DNA of 64,000 nt from UMGS755 sp045590535 (GCA_045590535.1 JAZNRE010000028.1:1-64000); one strand, 5' to 3'. Shown: positions 7,834 to 17,082, counted from the first letter of the stretch. Numbers and translations: made by a program. The notes: a model not told the origin generated them from the sequence alone.

Positions 7834-8796
7834 ATGTTTAAGTATGCTGACTATATTTATGAGATTTATAAAGAAAAAAGTTTTACAGCGGCAGCTAAAA
7901 ACTTATTTATTTCTCAACCGGCTCTTTCGGCTACGGTTAAGAAGCTGGAAACAGAGCTGGGCGTAAAGCTGTTTGACCGTCAGGCCAATCCTTTGCGGTT
8001 AACAGATGCAGGTGAGGCATACATCAAGGCCGTTGAAGACATTCATAAAGTCAAATATAATTTTGAAAATTATGTTCAAGACACCAATGACATGCGCAGA
8101 GGTCATGTCACTGTCAGTGCGGCAAACTTTATTTCATCTTTTGTTTTGCCCAAAATCATCATTGAATTTATAAAAGAGTATCCTGACATTCAAATTGAGC
8201 TTGTGGAGTCGAACTCCACAAGCCTTCAGGAACTTTTGCTGGGTGAAAAAATTGAGCTGCTACTGGACTATGATTTTGATGAAAAACTCTATACCAGCTA
8301 TCCTCTTTTAGAAGAGCATATTCTTTTGGCTGTTCCTAAAGAATTGGCTTGTGAAAAGAAAATTCTTCAAGATGGTTTGTCGACAGAGGACATTTTGCAA
8401 AACAAGCATTTAGACCCGCAATTTCCCGCTTTTAACTTAAGTGTGCTTGCTGATGCCCGCTTTCTTTTAATGAAATTGGGCAATGATATGCGTTTTCGCG
8501 GCAAGGGCATTTGCCAGGCTTATGGCATTCAGCCGCAAAATGTTTTATATTTAGACCAGATGATGACAACCTATAACATGTCCCGATCGGGCATGGGTGT
8601 TGCCTTTGTGCCGGATATGCTGGTGCGGTTTGCACCGGCAGGGGAGGACCTGGTTTTCTTTAAGCTGGACAACCCCTTAGCCACAAGAGAACTTTATATC
8701 GGCCACAAAAAGCACAGATATGTGAGCAACGCCATGGGTGCTTTTGTTAAAACCACGCAAGCGGTTTGTGATGCACTGGCCAGTCAGCACGAATGA
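7834..8796 (+). CDS. LysR-family transcriptional regulator
   Basis: A 320-residue LysR protein. The N-terminal winged helix-turn-helix is clear: SFTAAAKNLFISQPALS and KKLETELGVKLFDR (residues 17-50). An effector-binding periplasmic-binding-like domain follows (about 90-300). Unlike most LysR genes it is not divergent from a target but lies downstream of the 2-hydroxyacid dehydrogenase in the same direction. It probably shares that transcript and may regulate it or the adjacent nifJ; that is inference. The ATG at 7834 has a weak GGGAG site about 7 nt upstream. Confidence 0.88.
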   Translation: MFKYADYIYEIYKEKSFTAAAKNLFISQPALSATVKKLETELGVKLFDRQANPLRLTDAGEAYIKAVEDIHKVKYNFENYVQDTNDMRRGHVTVSAANFISSFVLPKIIIEFIKEYPDIQIELVESNSTSLQELLLGEKIELLLDYDFDEKLYTSYPLLEEHILLAVPKELACEKKILQDGLSTEDILQNKHLDPQFPAFNLSVLADARFLLMKLGNDMRFRGKGICQAYGIQPQNVLYLDQMMTTYNMSRSGMGVAFVPDMLVRFAPAGEDLVFFKLDNPLATRELYIGHKKHRYVSNAMGAFVKTTQAVCDALASQHE

Positions 8797-8875
8797 GGCA
8801 GTTTGTTCTGTTTTCATGTTTTATGCCTTAAAGCATAAAAAGAAGTTCTTATTTCTTGGTTTTTTTGAAATTTGT

Positions 8876-8904
8876 TTGAATTTTACTTTTTCATATGTTA
8901 TAAT
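8876..8904 (+). promoter_or_regulatory. SigA promoter of nifJ
   Basis: TTGAAT (8876-8881), 17-bp spacer, TATAAT (8899-8904), about 58 nt before the nifJ start. Confidence 0.8.
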
Positions 8905-8962
8905 GTGTTTGTTGTCCATTTATTAAGTTAACTATAGCAAATAAATATAAGGAGGATTCCAA

Positions 8963-11900
8963 ATGGCGAAAAAAATGAAAACCATGGATGGTAACTGCGC
9001 TGCCGCACATTGCGCGTATGCGTTCTCAGAAGTTGCCTCCATCTATCCCATCACTCCTTCTTCCACAATGGCTGAATATGTGGATGAGTGGAGCGCAAAA
9101 GGCCTGAAGAACATCTTCGGCCAGACAGTTGACGTTTGCGAAATGCAGTCTGAAGCCGGTGCTGCCGGTGCTGTGCATGGCTCTCTGCAGGGTGGTGCTT
9201 TAACAAGCACATTCACCGCTTCACAGGGTCTTCTGCTTATGATCCCCAACATGTACAAAATTGCAGGTGAATTGCTGCCTGCTGTTTTCCATGTAAGTGC
9301 CAGAGCCATTGCAGCTCATGCACTTTCCATCTTCGGTGACCACCAGGATGTTATGGCTTGCCGTCAGACCGGTTTTGCTATGCTGGCTTCTGGTAGTGTG
9401 CAAGAAGTTATGGACTTAGGTGGCGTGGCTCACTTAGCAGCTATCCGCGGCCGTGTTCCCTTCCTGCATTTCTTCGATGGTTTCCGTACTTCTCACGAAG
9501 TGCAGAAGATTGAAGTTATGGACTATGAAGATTTGGCAAAACTCGTTGACCGCAAGGCAATCAAAGAGTTTAAAGACCGTGCATTAAATCCCGAACATCC
9601 TGTTCTGCGCGGTACAGCTCAAAACCCGGATATTTACTTCCAGGGCAGAGAAGCAGCCAACAAGTTCTATGACGCTATTCCCGATGTAGTTAATGACTAC
9701 ATGAAGGAAATTTCCAAAATCACCGGTCGCGAATATAAACCCTTTAACTACTACGGTGCAGCTGATGCTGAAGAAGTTATCATTGCAATGGGTTCTGTTT
9801 GCGAAGCAATTGAAGAAACCGTTGATTATTTAAATGCTCGTGGCAGAAAAGTGGGTGTTGTTAAAGTTCACCTTTATCGTCCGTTCTCTGCTAAATACTT
9901 CTTTGATGTACTGCCCAAGACTGTTAAGAAAATTGCAGTTTTAGACAGAACCAAAGAGCCCGGTTGCATTGGCGAGCCTCTGTATCTCGATGTTTGCAAC
10001 CTGTTCTACGGCAAAGAAAATGCCCCCGTTATCGTTGGCGGCCGTTACGGTTTGGGTTCTAAAGACACCACACCGACACACATCGCAGCTGTTTATGATA
10101 ATCTGGCACAGGATGCTCCGAAGAACAACTTCACCATCAGCATCGTGGACGATGTGACCAATTTGTCTTTGCCCAGCGGCGCTACCATCAACGCTGCTCC
10201 CGAAGGCACAACTCGTTGCAAATTCTGGGGCTTCGGTTCTGACGGTACTGTTGGTGCTAACAAAGACGCTATCAAAATCATCGGTGACAACACCGACCTG
10301 TATGCACAGGCATACTTTGATTATGACTCTAAAAAGTCCGGCGGCGTAACCATGTCTCACTTGCGCTTTGGTAAAAAGCCCATCAAGTCTACCTACCTGT
10401 TAGACGAGACTGACTATATTGCTTGCCACAAACCTTCTTACATCTATCAGTATGATGTATTAGAAGGCTTGAAGCAGGGTGGTACCTTCCTCTTAAACTG
10501 TGTATGGTCTCCTGAAGAGTTAGAGGACAAGCTCCCCGGCAGCATGAAGCGTTATATCGCTGAAAACAACATTGATTTCTACACCATTAACGCCGTGAAG
10601 ATTGCTTCTGACATCGGCTTGGGTGGCAGAATCAACATGGTAACCCAGGCAGCCTTCTTTAAGCTGGCGAATGTTCTTCCCATCGAAGAAGCTGTTCCCC
10701 TCTTAAAGGATGCTATTAACAGAACCTATGGCAAGAAAGGTCAAAAGATTGTTGACATGAACTGCCAGGCTGTTGATTTGGCTCTGGATGCTATCGTTAA
10801 GATTGATGTTCCTGCTTCTTGGAAGAATGCAGCTGACGATGCTAAAGCTGACGATTCAGGCCGTCCTGAATTTGTTAAGAAAATTGCAGACCCCGTTAAT
10901 GCACAAAAGGGTAACAAACTGCCCGTTAGCGCATTTGTGGGCATTGAAGACGGTACCTTTGAACAGGGCACTGCTCAATATGAAAAGAGAACCATCGCAA
11001 TCAATGTTCCCGACTGGATTCCTGAAAACTGCATTCAGTGTAACCAGTGTTCATTGGTTTGCCCCCACGCAACCATTCGTCCGTTCTTGTTAACTGATGA
11101 AGAGGCTGCAAATGCACCTGAAGGCTTTGCTACTTTAGATGCTGTTGGTCCTCAGCTGAAGGGACTTAAGTTCCGCATTCAGGTTTCTCCGAAGGATTGC
11201 ACAGGTTGTGGCGTTTGCGTTCAGACCTGTCCTGCTAAGGAAAAAGCACTTGCACTCAAGCCCGTTGATGGCATGGTTGAAAAAGAATCTGCTAAATGGG
11301 ATTATGTAAGCACTTTGGAATACAGAGACAATCTGATGGATAAATCCACCATTAAGGGTTCACAGTTTGCACAGCCCCTCTTAGAGTTCTCCGGTGCTTG
11401 CGCAGGCTGCGGTGAAACACCTTATATCAAGTTAATCACTCAGTTGTTTGGTGACAGAATGATGATTGCCAATGCAACCGGTTGTACTTCAATTTGGGGT
11501 GGCTCTGCTCCCACCACACCGTACACCACAAACGCTAAGGGTCAGGGTCCTGCTTGGGCTAACTCTCTGTTTGAGGATAATGCGGAATTTGGTTTGGGTA
11601 TGGCTCTTGCTTCCAAGAAGATTCGCAACACCTTGAAAGACAAGATGGAAGAAGCAATTGCTGCCGGCGTTTCCGCTGATTTAGCAGCTGCTTTCACCGA
11701 ATGGATTGAAGGCATGAACAATGCTGAAGCTTCTAAGGTTGCTTCCGCAAAAGTTTGCGAAGCGTTAGCAAAAGCTGACACCTCTAAAGCACCTCTTTCT
11801 GACATTGCTGAAAGAACAGACTACCTGGTTAAGCGTTCTCACTGGGCATTCGGTGGCGACGGTTGGGCATACGACATCGGTTACGGCGGCTTAGATCATG

Positions 11901-12484
11901 TTTTAGCTTCCGGCGAAGACATCAACATCTTTGTTGTTGATACCGAAGTTTACTCCAACACCGGCGGTCAGTCTTCTAAGGCTACTCCGACAGCTGCAAT
12001 CGCTAAGTTTGCTGCTTCCGGTAAAAAGGTTAAGAAGAAAGACCTGGGTATGATTGCTACCACCTATGGCTATGTGTATGTTGCACAGATTGCTCTGGGT
12101 GCTAACATGAATCAGGCATTAAAGGCCATTCGTGAAGCAGAAGCATATCCCGGACCTTCTATCGTTATCGCTTATGCTCCCTGTATCAACCACGGTATCA
12201 AAGCCGGCATGAACAACACCATCAGCGAAGAAAAGAAAGCTGTTGAAACCGGTTACTGGCATCTGTGGAGATACAATCCCACCCTTAAGGATGAGGGCAA
12301 GAATCCCTTCGTTCTGGATTCTAAAGAACCCACCGGCGACATCAAGGGCTTCTTAGAGGGTGAGAACCGTTATCTCAGATTGAAGCAAGCCTTCCCCGAA
12401 GTGGCAGATGAGCTCTTCACAAAGGCTGAGAAAGACTTAATGGAACGCTACGATGTTTATAAGAAAATGGCTTCCTTAAGCTAA
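8963..12484 (+). CDS. nifJ: Pyruvate:ferredoxin (flavodoxin) oxidoreductase
   Basis: A 1173-residue single-chain PFOR: pyruvate + CoA + oxidised ferredoxin to acetyl-CoA + CO2 + reduced ferredoxin. The N-terminal pyruvate-binding domain opens with YPITPSSTMAE. Two 4Fe-4S motifs, CIQCNQCSLVCP and CTGCGVCVQTCP, lie near residues 690 and 745. The proximal-cluster CAGCGETPY and the TPP/Mg site GDGWAYDIGYGG (near 966) through VYSNTGGQSSKATP close the catalytic core. AAGGAGG precedes the ATG. It is monocistronic with its own promoter and terminator. Codon choice is strongly biased, as expected for a highly expressed enzyme. Confidence 0.98.
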   Translation: MAKKMKTMDGNCAAAHCAYAFSEVASIYPITPSSTMAEYVDEWSAKGLKNIFGQTVDVCEMQSEAGAAGAVHGSLQGGALTSTFTASQGLLLMIPNMYKIAGELLPAVFHVSARAIAAHALSIFGDHQDVMACRQTGFAMLASGSVQEVMDLGGVAHLAAIRGRVPFLHFFDGFRTSHEVQKIEVMDYEDLAKLVDRKAIKEFKDRALNPEHPVLRGTAQNPDIYFQGREAANKFYDAIPDVVNDYMKEISKITGREYKPFNYYGAADAEEVIIAMGSVCEAIEETVDYLNARGRKVGVVKVHLYRPFSAKYFFDVLPKTVKKIAVLDRTKEPGCIGEPLYLDVCNLFYGKENAPVIVGGRYGLGSKDTTPTHIAAVYDNLAQDAPKNNFTISIVDDVTNLSLPSGATINAAPEGTTRCKFWGFGSDGTVGANKDAIKIIGDNTDLYAQAYFDYDSKKSGGVTMSHLRFGKKPIKSTYLLDETDYIACHKPSYIYQYDVLEGLKQGGTFLLNCVWSPEELEDKLPGSMKRYIAENNIDFYTINAVKIASDIGLGGRINMVTQAAFFKLANVLPIEEAVPLLKDAINRTYGKKGQKIVDMNCQAVDLALDAIVKIDVPASWKNAADDAKADDSGRPEFVKKIADPVNAQKGNKLPVSAFVGIEDGTFEQGTAQYEKRTIAINVPDWIPENCIQCNQCSLVCPHATIRPFLLTDEEAANAPEGFATLDAVGPQLKGLKFRIQVSPKDCTGCGVCVQTCPAKEKALALKPVDGMVEKESAKWDYVSTLEYRDNLMDKSTIKGSQFAQPLLEFSGACAGCGETPYIKLITQLFGDRMMIANATGCTSIWGGSAPTTPYTTNAKGQGPAWANSLFEDNAEFGLGMALASKKIRNTLKDKMEEAIAAGVSADLAAAFTEWIEGMNNAEASKVASAKVCEALAKADTSKAPLSDIAERTDYLVKRSHWAFGGDGWAYDIGYGGLDHVLASGEDINIFVVDTEVYSNTGGQSSKATPTAAIAKFAASGKKVKKKDLGMIATTYGYVYVAQIALGANMNQALKAIREAEAYPGPSIVIAYAPCINHGIKAGMNNTISEEKKAVETGYWHLWRYNPTLKDEGKNPFVLDSKEPTGDIKGFLEGENRYLRLKQAFPEVADELFTKAEKDLMERYDVYKKMASLS

Positions 12485-12497
12485 TTGCAAAAAAATG

Positions 12498-12528
12498 CGG
12501 CGACTGCGAAAGCAGTCGCCGTTTTTTT
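12498..12528 (+). terminator. Terminator after nifJ
   Basis: A 10-bp perfect stem (12498-12507 with 12512-12521) closed by a GAAA tetraloop and followed by seven T residues. Confidence 0.95.
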
Positions 12529-12553
12529 GTTATTATGTTATTTATTGTTTTTC

Positions 12554-13135
12554 TCAACCAAATTTTAAATCGTGCACATCCTTTTTCTCTTTTGTGTCAC
12601 TTTCGATGTGCGCAAGAAGCTCTTCTTCATTGGTGTCATAATAATATAAGTCCTTGCCGTCGGAAGTGAGAAAAGCCTCTTCCACAGCGTTTACAAGCAT
12701 CTTTTCCATGTGACTGTAGTAATTGTTGATGTTATAAATGGCAATGGGCTTTGTGTGTCGACCCAACTGTTTCAAGGTGAGCACCTGAAAAAATTCTTCA
12801 AAGGTTCCAATACCGCCCGGCAAAATGATGAAGGCATCAGCCAAATCTTCCATTTTGCTTTTGCGTTCGGCCATGGTTTCGGTGTAAATCAGCTCGGTGC
12901 AGTTTTCATAAATTTCCTCAATAGACTCTTCTTTAAAGAAAGAAGGGATAACGCCAATAATTTCGCCGTTTTTACGGTAAGCACCTCTGGCACTGGCTCC
13001 CATCAAACCATGGGCACCGGCGCCAAAGACCAAAGTATGCCCGCGTTCTGCCATGCGTTCACCTAATTTTTCAGCAGCTAAAATGTATGATTTATCAATT
13101 TTATTGCTTGCCGCACCAAATACACAAATTTTCAT
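12554..13135 (-). CDS. LOG-family (TIGR00730) Rossmann-fold nucleoside-monophosphate phosphoribohydrolase
   Basis: A 193-residue lysine-decarboxylase-like protein of the LOG family. Characterised members cleave the N-glycosidic bond of nucleoside 5'-monophosphates (cytokinin riboside monophosphates in plants, AMP in some bacteria). The signature PGGIGTFEE sits at residues 106-114, preceded by ERKSKM and the Rossmann start ICVFGAAS. AGGAGGAC precedes the ATG. It has its own promoter at 13181-13209 and converges on nifJ. The bacterial role is unsettled. Confidence 0.85.
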   Translation of the reverse strand: MKICVFGAASNKIDKSYILAAEKLGERMAERGHTLVFGAGAHGLMGASARGAYRKNGEIIGVIPSFFKEESIEEIYENCTELIYTETMAERKSKMEDLADAFIILPGGIGTFEEFFQVLTLKQLGRHTKPIAIYNINNYYSHMEKMLVNAVEEAFLTSDGKDLYYYDTNEEELLAHIESDTKEKKDVHDLKFG

Positions 13136-13180
13136 TTTAAGTCCTCCTGATATTGTAAAAATTTAACTGTCCTTCTATTC

Positions 13181-13209
13181 ATTGTAATCAAAAAAAGGTT
13201 GTTTGTCAA
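13181..13209 (-). promoter_or_regulatory. SigA promoter of the LOG gene
   Basis: Minus strand TTGACA (13204-13209), 17-bp spacer, TACAAT (13181-13186). Confidence 0.85.
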
Positions 13210-13319
13210 CCAAAATGGCAAATTTAAAAGAGGTAGACATGATTCAGTATATGCAAAAAAAATAAAGAAAATACACAAAGAAATCATTCAAGGATATGCA
13301 TAAACAGGCTGTTATGTGG

Positions 13320-13348
13320 TTGACAAGAAATTGCGATTATGATACAAT
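13320..13348 (+). promoter_or_regulatory. SigA promoter of the sugar isomerase operon
   Basis: TTGACA (13320-13325), 17-bp spacer, TACAAT (13343-13348). The 337-bp gene-free stretch 13136-13472 holds this promoter, the divergent LOG promoter and the leader below; nothing else is evident in it. Confidence 0.85.
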
Positions 13349-13428
13349 AAAACATGCATTTGATGTGATGAATCGGGTGGTAATATATAAAAAAATAAGA
13401 TACTATATCAAATTGTAATTCATGTTTT
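13349..13428 (+). promoter_or_regulatory. Structured leader of the sugar isomerase transcript
   Basis: Two nested exact helices: AAAACATG/CATGTTTT (13349-13356 with 13421-13428) and ATTTGAT/ATCAAAT (13358-13364 with 13407-13413), separated by one nucleotide on the 5' side and seven on the 3' side. They begin at the expected transcription start and end about 30 nt before the AAGGAGG site. No known riboswitch core is recognised. Confidence 0.45.
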
Positions 13429-13472
13429 TGTCGGTAGGATGAAAACAAAAAAACAATAAGGAGGTCAAGATT

Positions 13473-14261
13473 ATGATAGGCATAAATCTTGATTGCTACA
13501 GAGTAGCACCACTGTCCGTAGAGGAACAAGTTGAATTGATGAAGAAATATGGCTTTGATTATACATCCGAAGTAACTGAAAAACCGGGTGTTGAGGAAAA
13601 GATTGAAAAAGTCATTGAGATGGGTTTTAAATTTGCATATCTGCATGGTCCCTTAATCGACCTTAATGATATGTGGGGAACGGGCGAAGCGGCTGAAGCA
13701 ATGTATGAAAAAATGTGCTATGGCGTTTCTTTGTGCGCAAAATATAATATTCCGATTTTTGTTGCCCATTTATCCGTTGGCAGAGAGTATCCGCCGGTTA
13801 ATGATGAAGGCATGGCAAGATACGACCACTTTTTAGCTTTTGCAAAAGAAAAAGGCGTTAAGGTTGCTTTTGAAAACTCTCGTTGCATCGGTAATCTGGC
13901 TATTATGCTTGAAAACAGAGAAGAAGTTGGATTTTGCTGGGATGTAGGCCATGAATATTGCTACACACCGGGCATGCATTTCTTGCCCTATTTTGCCGAT
14001 AAACTGACCATGATTCATCTGCATGACAACATGTGTGTTTATGAAGGCGATGACCACATGATTCCCTTTGACGGCAAAATTGACATGGTTCAAAAAGCAA
14101 AAGAACTGGGCGAGGCAAACTATCAGGCACCGGTTATGTTAGAGCTGGTTACTGCTTATTCAGAAGACTATCAGATGATGACACCGGATGAATTTTATAA
14201 AAAAGCAGCTGAAGCAGTTAAGCGTTTTGAAGGCATTATCAACGAAAACCGCAAAGCATGA
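13473..14261 (+). CDS. Sugar phosphate isomerase/epimerase (xylose-isomerase-like TIM barrel)
   Basis: A 262-residue member of the AP-endonuclease-2/xylose-isomerase-like superfamily. Candidate divalent-metal ligands are Glu133 (VAFENSR), Asp157 and His160 (FCWDVGHEY), His184 (IHLHDN) and a late Glu in VMLELVT. The family includes sugar and hydroxypyruvate isomerases, epimerases and inosose dehydratases; the substrate is unknown. AAGGAGG precedes the ATG. A metallo-hydrolase gene follows after 57 nt in the same direction. The long structured leader suggests control after transcription initiation. Confidence 0.8.
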   Translation: MIGINLDCYRVAPLSVEEQVELMKKYGFDYTSEVTEKPGVEEKIEKVIEMGFKFAYLHGPLIDLNDMWGTGEAAEAMYEKMCYGVSLCAKYNIPIFVAHLSVGREYPPVNDEGMARYDHFLAFAKEKGVKVAFENSRCIGNLAIMLENREEVGFCWDVGHEYCYTPGMHFLPYFADKLTMIHLHDNMCVYEGDDHMIPFDGKIDMVQKAKELGEANYQAPVMLELVTAYSEDYQMMTPDEFYKKAAEAVKRFEGIINENRKA

Positions 14262-14318
14262 TTATTTTTTTAAGCATAACAAGGATTAGCAACGGGAAAG
14301 GGTAGTGTTACAAGTCAA

Positions 14319-14969
14319 ATGAAAATCATTGCTTTAAAATATGGAGAATCAATTTTTGGAGAACACCGCATTTTTAAAGGGGGCAGTCAGGAACGGATGT
14401 TGCCCATTTCCTTTGTAATTTATCTCATTCAAACAGGAGATAAAAACATTTTAGTGGATGCAGGTTGTGACGACGGAGCAGGTTTTGTTATGTCGGTATT
14501 TAAAAAGCCGGTTGAGGTTTTGGCAGAATACGGACTTTCGCCTGATGATATAACCGATGTGGTTGTGACCCATGGTCACCATGACCATGTTGAAGCCATT
14601 GGCTATTATCAAAATGCGACGATCCATGTGCAAAAAGAAGAATATGAAAAAACGGCACGGTTTCTCCCTGAAGGTCGGGAGGTTCATCTTGTTGAAGGTG
14701 AATATGTGGTGGCAGATGGGGTGACCATGCGCAAAATCGGTGGTCATTCGGCCGGTTCCTGCATTGTTTTGGCAGGGGACTATGTGCTTTGTGGTGACGA
14801 GTGCTATTATGAAGAGTGTCTCAAGGACCACATTGTGACCGGCTCTTCCTGCGATGAAGAAAAAAGCCTTGGTTTTATTGAAGAATATAGCGACGAAAAA
14901 TATATTCCGCTATTATTTCACGACCCTCGCATTTTAAGCAAGGAAGTGGGGTTTGTGGAGATTTTATAG
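14319..14969 (+). CDS. MBL-fold metallo-hydrolase (lactonase-like)
   Basis: A 216-residue metallo-beta-lactamase-fold hydrolase. The two-metal motif THGHHDH (residues 84-90), then GGHSAGSC, CGDECYY and a final FHDP supply the usual His/Asp ligands. The overall pattern resembles N-acyl-homoserine-lactonase-type lactonases, but many such proteins act on other lactones or phosphoesters. Sitting behind a sugar isomerase it may open a sugar lactone (inference). The ribosome site before the ATG is weak. A bidirectional terminator follows. Confidence 0.8.
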   Translation: MKIIALKYGESIFGEHRIFKGGSQERMLPISFVIYLIQTGDKNILVDAGCDDGAGFVMSVFKKPVEVLAEYGLSPDDITDVVVTHGHHDHVEAIGYYQNATIHVQKEEYEKTARFLPEGREVHLVEGEYVVADGVTMRKIGGHSAGSCIVLAGDYVLCGDECYYEECLKDHIVTGSSCDEEKSLGFIEEYSDEKYIPLLFHDPRILSKEVGFVEIL

Positions 14970-15003
14970 GTTCCGCTGACAATTAAAAATGTTTTAGCAT
15001 GAA

Positions 15004-15033
15004 AAAGGGTTACGGCAAATGCCGTAACCCTTT
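15004..15033. terminator. Bidirectional terminator
   Basis: A perfect 13-bp stem (15004-15016 with 15021-15033), loop AAAT, with U-rich flanks on both strands. It lies between converging genes. Confidence 0.85.
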
Positions 15034-15049
15034 CGTTTTGTAAAAATAT

Positions 15050-17026
15050 TTAGCTTACATCGGTCATGTCTAAATACAGGTGACCGGATTCTGCAATAAA
15101 GTCTTTTCGACCCTGCAGGTTATCACCCAAGAGCAATTCAAAGGTTTCCATGGTTTTTTGTGCATCCTCTGCCGTTACCTTAATTAAACGGCGAGTTTCA
15201 GGATTCATGGTGGTGAGCGACATCATTTCGGGGTCATTTTCACCTAAACCTTTCGAACGCTGAATGGTGTATTTTTTGCCCTCAAGCCCTGACAGAATTT
15301 CCTGCTTTTCCCGTTCATTATAGGCAAAGAAGGTGTCTTTGCCGCTGGTAATTTCAAAGAGAGGCGTTTCGGCAATAAATACCTTACCGGCCTCAATCAG
15401 CGTGGGCATTAACACATAAATCATAGTTAAAATGAGGGTTCTGATCTGAAAACCGTCCACATCGGCGTCGGTACAAATGATAACCTTATTCCAGCGCAAC
15501 ATGTCAAGATTAAAGGTGTTTAAGTCTTTTGATTTTGAATGGGCAATTTCCACGCCGCAACCCAAAACTTTAACAAGGTCCGTGATGATTTCGCTTTTAA
15601 AAATTTTGTCATAGCCAGCTTTTAAGCAATTCAAAATTTTACCGCGCACCGGCATAATAGCCTGAAATTCGGCGTTTCGGCTGAGCTTACAAGAGCCTAA
15701 TGCCGAATCACCTTCCACAATGTAAATCTCGCGGATGTCGGTGTCTTTGGTGCGGCAATCAACGAACTTATTGATGCGGTTTGTTATGTCGATGGTGCCG
15801 GTTAATTTTTTCTTAACATTGATTCTGGCACGCTCTGCTGTTTCGCGACTACGCTTGTTTACCAAAACCTGATTGGCAATTTTCTCGGCCATGGCCTTGT
15901 TTTCAATGAAATAAACCTCGAGCTGCTGACGGAGAAGCTCGGTCATAGCCTCTTGAATAAATTTATTGTTAATTGCCTTTTTGGTTTGGTTTTCATAACT
16001 TGTCATGGTAGAGAAGGAGTTTGAAACCAAAATCAAACTGTCGGCAACATCCTGAAAACTGATTTTCGCTTCGGTTTTGTTGTATTTTCCGTTATTCTTC
16101 AAATATTGGTCAATTTCATAAACAAAAGCGTTGCGCACGGCCTTGTCAGGAGCTCCGCCATGCTCTAAGAAGCTGGAGTTATGATAATATTCCAGCATGT
16201 TGATTTCATTGTTAAAGCAAAATGCAAAGTGCATTTTCACTCTGTATTCCGGCTTATCTTCCCGGTCCCGACCTCGACGCTCTGCATCAAAGGTGTGAAC
16301 CGGTGTCAGCTCTTTTTCGGCACTGATTTCTTTCGCATAGTCCACAATGCCGTTTTCATAGCAAAATTCTTCCATATCCCAACCCTCAGGGGTCTGGTTA
16401 TAGAGAATGAATTTGATGCCGGCATTGGCAACGGCCTGGCGCTTCAAGGTTTCGCGATAGTATTCTAACGGAATGTTGATATCGGTGAAAACATCCAGGT
16501 CAGGGCGCCATTTAATGTCGGTTCCCGTGTGGCGATGGCGGAAGTTCTCTATCTGCAGCTCGCCTACAGGTTCACCTTTTTCGAAATGGATGGTATATTT
16601 TTTGCCGTCACGGCAAACGGTTACATCCATGTAAGAGGAGCTGTACTGGGTGGCGCATGCACCCAAACCGTTAAGACCCAGGCTGAATTCATAGTTTTCG
16701 CCGGAGTTGTTCATATATTTGCCGCCGGCATAAAGCTCGCAAAAAACCAGCTCCCAGTTATAACGCTGTTCTTTTTCGTTATAATCAAGGGGAATGCCGC
16801 GACCGTAGTCTTTTACTTCAATGGATTTATCAAGATATCTTGTGACCTCAATTTCCTTTCCGTAACCCTCTCTGGCTTCGTCAATGGAGTTTGAAAGGAT
16901 TTCAAAAAAAGTATGCTGACAGCCTTCAATGCCGTCTGAACCGAGCATAACGCCAGGACGAAGTCTTACCCGGTCTGCACCTTTTAATGAGGAAATGCTA
17001 TCATTACCGTATTCTTGTTTAGCCAT
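15050..17026 (-). CDS. Type IIA DNA topoisomerase B subunit (ParE/GyrB-like)
   Basis: A 658-residue ATP-dependent topoisomerase subunit. The GHKL ATPase domain shows EILSNSIDEAREG, KDYGRGIP and GLNGLGACATQYSS. The TOPRIM domain has EGDSALGSCK (catalytic Glu) and TDADVDGFQIRTL (metal-binding Asp). QRSKGLGENDPEMM lies near the end. Motifs deviate from canonical GyrB (EGDSAGGSAK, ADVDGAHIRTL), pointing to the second, divergent type IIA enzyme found in many Clostridia. The A subunit (ParC-like) is not adjacent. AAAGG stands 9 nt before the ATG, and a terminator-like hairpin lies just 24 nt upstream of it. Confidence 0.88.
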   Translation of the reverse strand: MAKQEYGNDSISSLKGADRVRLRPGVMLGSDGIEGCQHTFFEILSNSIDEAREGYGKEIEVTRYLDKSIEVKDYGRGIPLDYNEKEQRYNWELVFCELYAGGKYMNNSGENYEFSLGLNGLGACATQYSSSYMDVTVCRDGKKYTIHFEKGEPVGELQIENFRHRHTGTDIKWRPDLDVFTDINIPLEYYRETLKRQAVANAGIKFILYNQTPEGWDMEEFCYENGIVDYAKEISAEKELTPVHTFDAERRGRDREDKPEYRVKMHFAFCFNNEINMLEYYHNSSFLEHGGAPDKAVRNAFVYEIDQYLKNNGKYNKTEAKISFQDVADSLILVSNSFSTMTSYENQTKKAINNKFIQEAMTELLRQQLEVYFIENKAMAEKIANQVLVNKRSRETAERARINVKKKLTGTIDITNRINKFVDCRTKDTDIREIYIVEGDSALGSCKLSRNAEFQAIMPVRGKILNCLKAGYDKIFKSEIITDLVKVLGCGVEIAHSKSKDLNTFNLDMLRWNKVIICTDADVDGFQIRTLILTMIYVLMPTLIEAGKVFIAETPLFEITSGKDTFFAYNEREKQEILSGLEGKKYTIQRSKGLGENDPEMMSLTTMNPETRRLIKVTAEDAQKTMETFELLLGDNLQGRKDFIAESGHLYLDMTDVS

Positions 17027-17050
17027 TTCATTCTGCCTTTCATTAAAAGA

Positions 17051-17070
17051 AAGGGGAGAAATCTCCCCTT
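17051..17070 (-). terminator. Hairpin between guaB and the topoisomerase gene
   Basis: A 9-bp stem (17051-17059 with 17062-17070) with a minus-strand TTTCTTTT tail. It looks like a guaB terminator but leaves no room for a separate promoter before the next start codon at 17026. Confidence 0.65.
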
Positions 17071-17082
17071 TTCTTATTCATT

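Noticed and set aside
13284..13646. 120-codon minus-strand frame over the sugar isomerase promoter and start
   Set aside because: Covers a consensus promoter and the leader stems on the other strand; Phe/Tyr/Ile-rich composition reflects AT-rich noncoding DNA.
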